Shown here piece by piece: positions 62,732 to 64,000 of a DNA stretch of 64,000 nt (position 1 is its first letter; the number at the start of each line of letters is the position of its first letter). The stretch covers positions 1 through 64,000 of the forward strand of contig DIKO01000022.1 of NCBI GenBank assembly GCA_002423615.1, written 5' to 3'. A program made the translations under genes and the position numbers. The notes beneath the pieces are model-generated. The model ran no database searches and was not told where the DNA came from. It saw only the letters and a program-made list of their open reading frames with translations. This DNA is from Desulfobacteraceae bacterium UBA5616. Lineage in GTDB: Bacteria; Desulfobacterota; Desulfobacteria; Desulfobacterales; UBA5616.

Positions 62732-63223
62732 ATGCCCATATATGAATTTTTTTGTGATCAGTGCAATACCCTGTTCAATTTTTATTCAAACACCATCAAC
62801 ACGAAAAAAATCCCCAATTGCCCAAAATGTAAGGATACTAAACTCACCCGTCAGGTTTCGATTTTCTCATTTACCGGAAAGGCCAAAGAGGATGCCGATA
62901 CCGATGAATTGCCTTTTGACGAGTCCAAAGTGGAACGGGCCATGAACATGCTGGCCGGGGAAGCGGAAGGAATGAATGAGGACGACCCCCGAAAGGCCGC
63001 GGACCTGATGAGAAGACTTTCGGAAATGTCGGGTCTGAAGCTCGGACAGGGCATGGAGGAGGCCTTAAGCCGGATGGAAAAAGGGGATGACCCGGAAAAA
63101 ATCGAGGCTGAACTGGGGGATATTCTTGAAGGGGAGGACCCTTTTCTTTTGTCCGGGAAAAAAGCGGGCATCAAAACCGGACGGCCTGCACCGTTTAAGG
63201 ATGAAACGCTTTATGATCTGTGA
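62732..63223 (+). CDS. FmdB-type zinc ribbon protein
   Basis: A 163-residue protein. MPIYEFFCDQCN...CPKC at the N-terminus is the FmdB zinc ribbon (CxxC pairs). The remaining 110 residues are acidic and helical. Start ATG at 62732 with GGGGAG upstream is preferred to one 17 codons earlier, because family members begin MPIYEF. Often regulatory, but here the target is unknown. Confidence 0.88.
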   Translation: MPIYEFFCDQCNTLFNFYSNTINTKKIPNCPKCKDTKLTRQVSIFSFTGKAKEDADTDELPFDESKVERAMNMLAGEAEGMNEDDPRKAADLMRRLSEMSGLKLGQGMEEALSRMEKGDDPEKIEAELGDILEGEDPFLLSGKKAGIKTGRPAPFKDETLYDL

Positions 63224-63249
63224 TTCCGAGGGATCGGCAACCGGTTGCC

Positions 63250-63260
63250 GGGGGGGGGGG
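63250..63260 (+). repeat. Eleven-G homopolymer before the macrodomain gene
   Basis: An uninterrupted run of 11 G ends two bases before the ATG of the macrodomain gene, where a ribosome site would be. Such runs slip easily, so length may vary between cells or be misread in sequencing. Confidence 0.9.
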
Positions 63261-63262
63261 CG

Positions 63263-63787
63263 ATGGAACAGGAAATTCTGAAAAAAATTGCGATTGTTCA
63301 GGGGGATATCACCCGAATGGACACGGATGCCATCGTGAATGCGGCGAACTCGTCCCTGCTCGGGGGAGGGGGTGTCGACGGCGCCATTCACAGGGCCGCC
63401 GGGCCCGAGTTGCTGGCGGAATGCCGCCGGATCGGCGGATGCCCTACCGGTGAGGCCCGGATTACCAGGGGATATCGCCTCAAGGCCGGATACGTGATCC
63501 ATACCGTTGGGCCCGTCTACAGCGGAGAGCCCGAAGACAGGGAGTTGCTGGCCCGATGCTACCGGAACAGCCTGGCCCTGGCCGTCCGGAACGGCATAAA
63601 ATCCATCGCATTTCCCGCCATCAGTTGCGGTGTTTACGGGTATCCCATCGAAAAGGCCTGCAAAATCGCCCTGGCTGAGGCCGCGGAATTTTTAAGGGCC
63701 AATCCTGTAATGGAACGCCTCGTCTTTGTCCTGTTCTCTCCCCGTGATCTAAAGATCTATCAGGATTGTTTGCAAACCGCCCGTTAA
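63263..63787 (+). CDS. Macrodomain ADP-ribose/O-acetyl-ADP-ribose hydrolase
   Basis: A 174-residue MacroD-type macrodomain: VQGDITRMDTDAIVNAANSSL, then GGGGVDGAIHRAAG and FPAISCGVYGYP. Hydrolyses O-acetyl-ADP-ribose or removes mono-ADP-ribose from proteins. The catalytic NAAN and GGVDGAIH loops are intact. The start ATG at 63263 is preferred; an upstream in-frame start at 63245 would include the poly-G run. Confidence 0.92.
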   Translation: MEQEILKKIAIVQGDITRMDTDAIVNAANSSLLGGGGVDGAIHRAAGPELLAECRRIGGCPTGEARITRGYRLKAGYVIHTVGPVYSGEPEDRELLARCYRNSLALAVRNGIKSIAFPAISCGVYGYPIEKACKIALAEAAEFLRANPVMERLVFVLFSPRDLKIYQDCLQTAR

Positions 63788-63833
63788 GAACACGCCAAAA
63801 CTCCTTGGGATTTTTTTTCAGAAGGTATGTCCT

Positions 63834-64000
63834 TTACCATAGGTGTAAGCTTGATGGATGCTGGGACGGGTTCCAGAACGGCGACAGTTTGCGCAGATCT
63901 TCGATGATGGTAGGCATCTTTTCGATGACGAAATCGATCTCTTTTTCCGTGGTCCGGGTGGAAAGGCTGAACCGGATGGAGCCGTGGGCCGCGGTAAACG
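63834..64000 (-). CDS. Cysteine desulfurase NifS-like, C-terminal part
   Basis: The last 54 residues of a gene that continues beyond the window. HGSIRFSLSTRTTE followed by IDFVIEKMPTIIEDLR and LRKLSPFW is the standard ending of NifS-type cysteine desulfurases, which mobilise sulfur for Fe-S clusters. The nearby HesB-like selenoprotein fits an Fe-S assembly neighbourhood. Confidence 0.85.
   Translation of the reverse strand, partial: FTAAHGSIRFSLSTRTTEKEIDFVIEKMPTIIEDLRKLSPFWNPSQHPSSLHLW

Overview
The window looks like chromosome from a strictly anaerobic deltaproteobacterium, most likely a Desulfobacterales-type sulfate reducer. The reasons are a multi-gene heterodisulfide-reductase-like electron-transfer operon joined to a 2-oxoacid:ferredoxin oxidoreductase, a selB gene, two genes that need UGA read as selenocysteine, paired acyl-CoA dehydrogenases, and no respiratory oxygen genes. 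The assignment rests on protein resemblance only; no 16S gene is present.

Layout. (1) 0.1-11.7 kb: one leftward defence operon. It runs HTH regulator, DUF499 ATPase, DUF3780 protein, DUF1156 adenine methylase, DarT toxin, DarG antitoxin, PLD-helicase, terminator. The helicase/methylase/ATPase core resembles Hma-type systems; a complete DarTG module sits inside it with tight gene coupling. (2) 11.8-13.3 kb: truncated remnants of an McrC-like gene and a UvrD-type helicase meet head to head, followed by tRNA-Arg and tRNA-His, a probable island edge. (3) 13.5-20.2 kb: small membrane protein, selB, an unknown anchored protein, then a leftward acyl-CoA dehydrogenase/MoxR/VWA operon. (4) 20.4-30.9 kb: ferredoxin, KorA, KorB, KorC, a giant GltD/HdrA-like flavoprotein, an MvhD-HdrC-HdrB-like fusion and a selenocysteine HdrA-MvhD. 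(5) 31.0-37.7 kb: EndoQ-UvrD fusion, RlmI-type methyltransferase, KefB/YbaL-type antiporter. (6) 37.7-40.4 kb: accessory patch with MazEF-like and VapBC-like modules, a VapC scrap, a possible intron remnant, and a fused pair of gene fragments (metallo-beta-lactamase and 4-hydroxybutyryl-CoA dehydratase). (7) 40.6-45.5 kb: HAD phosphatase, sigma-54 response regulator, sensor kinase, citrate synthase. (8) 45.9-51.6 kb: acyl-CoA metabolism genes. (9) 51.7-56.1 kb: an unusual five-gene run with a QPRTase-like protein, an Fe-S/BFD protein, a divergent LarA-like protein, a molybdopterin-binding-domain protein and an unknown. (10) 56.2-64.0 kb: phytoene-desaturase-like oxidoreductase, frameshifted membrane protein, ABC-F ATPase, LysE exporter, nitroreductase, HesB-like selenoprotein, FmdB zinc ribbon, macrodomain hydrolase and the end of a cysteine desulfurase.

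How they fit together. SelB would decode the two in-frame UGA codons, each followed by a hairpin in the position expected of a bacterial SECIS. The Kor/Hdr operon probably moves electrons between 2-oxoacids, ferredoxin, NAD(P)H and a thiol/disulfide or membrane partner. The most promising undescribed material is the DarTG-bearing defence operon, the EndoQ-UvrD fusion, and the QPRTase-like/LarA-like run, which may serve an unknown pyridine-derived cofactor chemistry.
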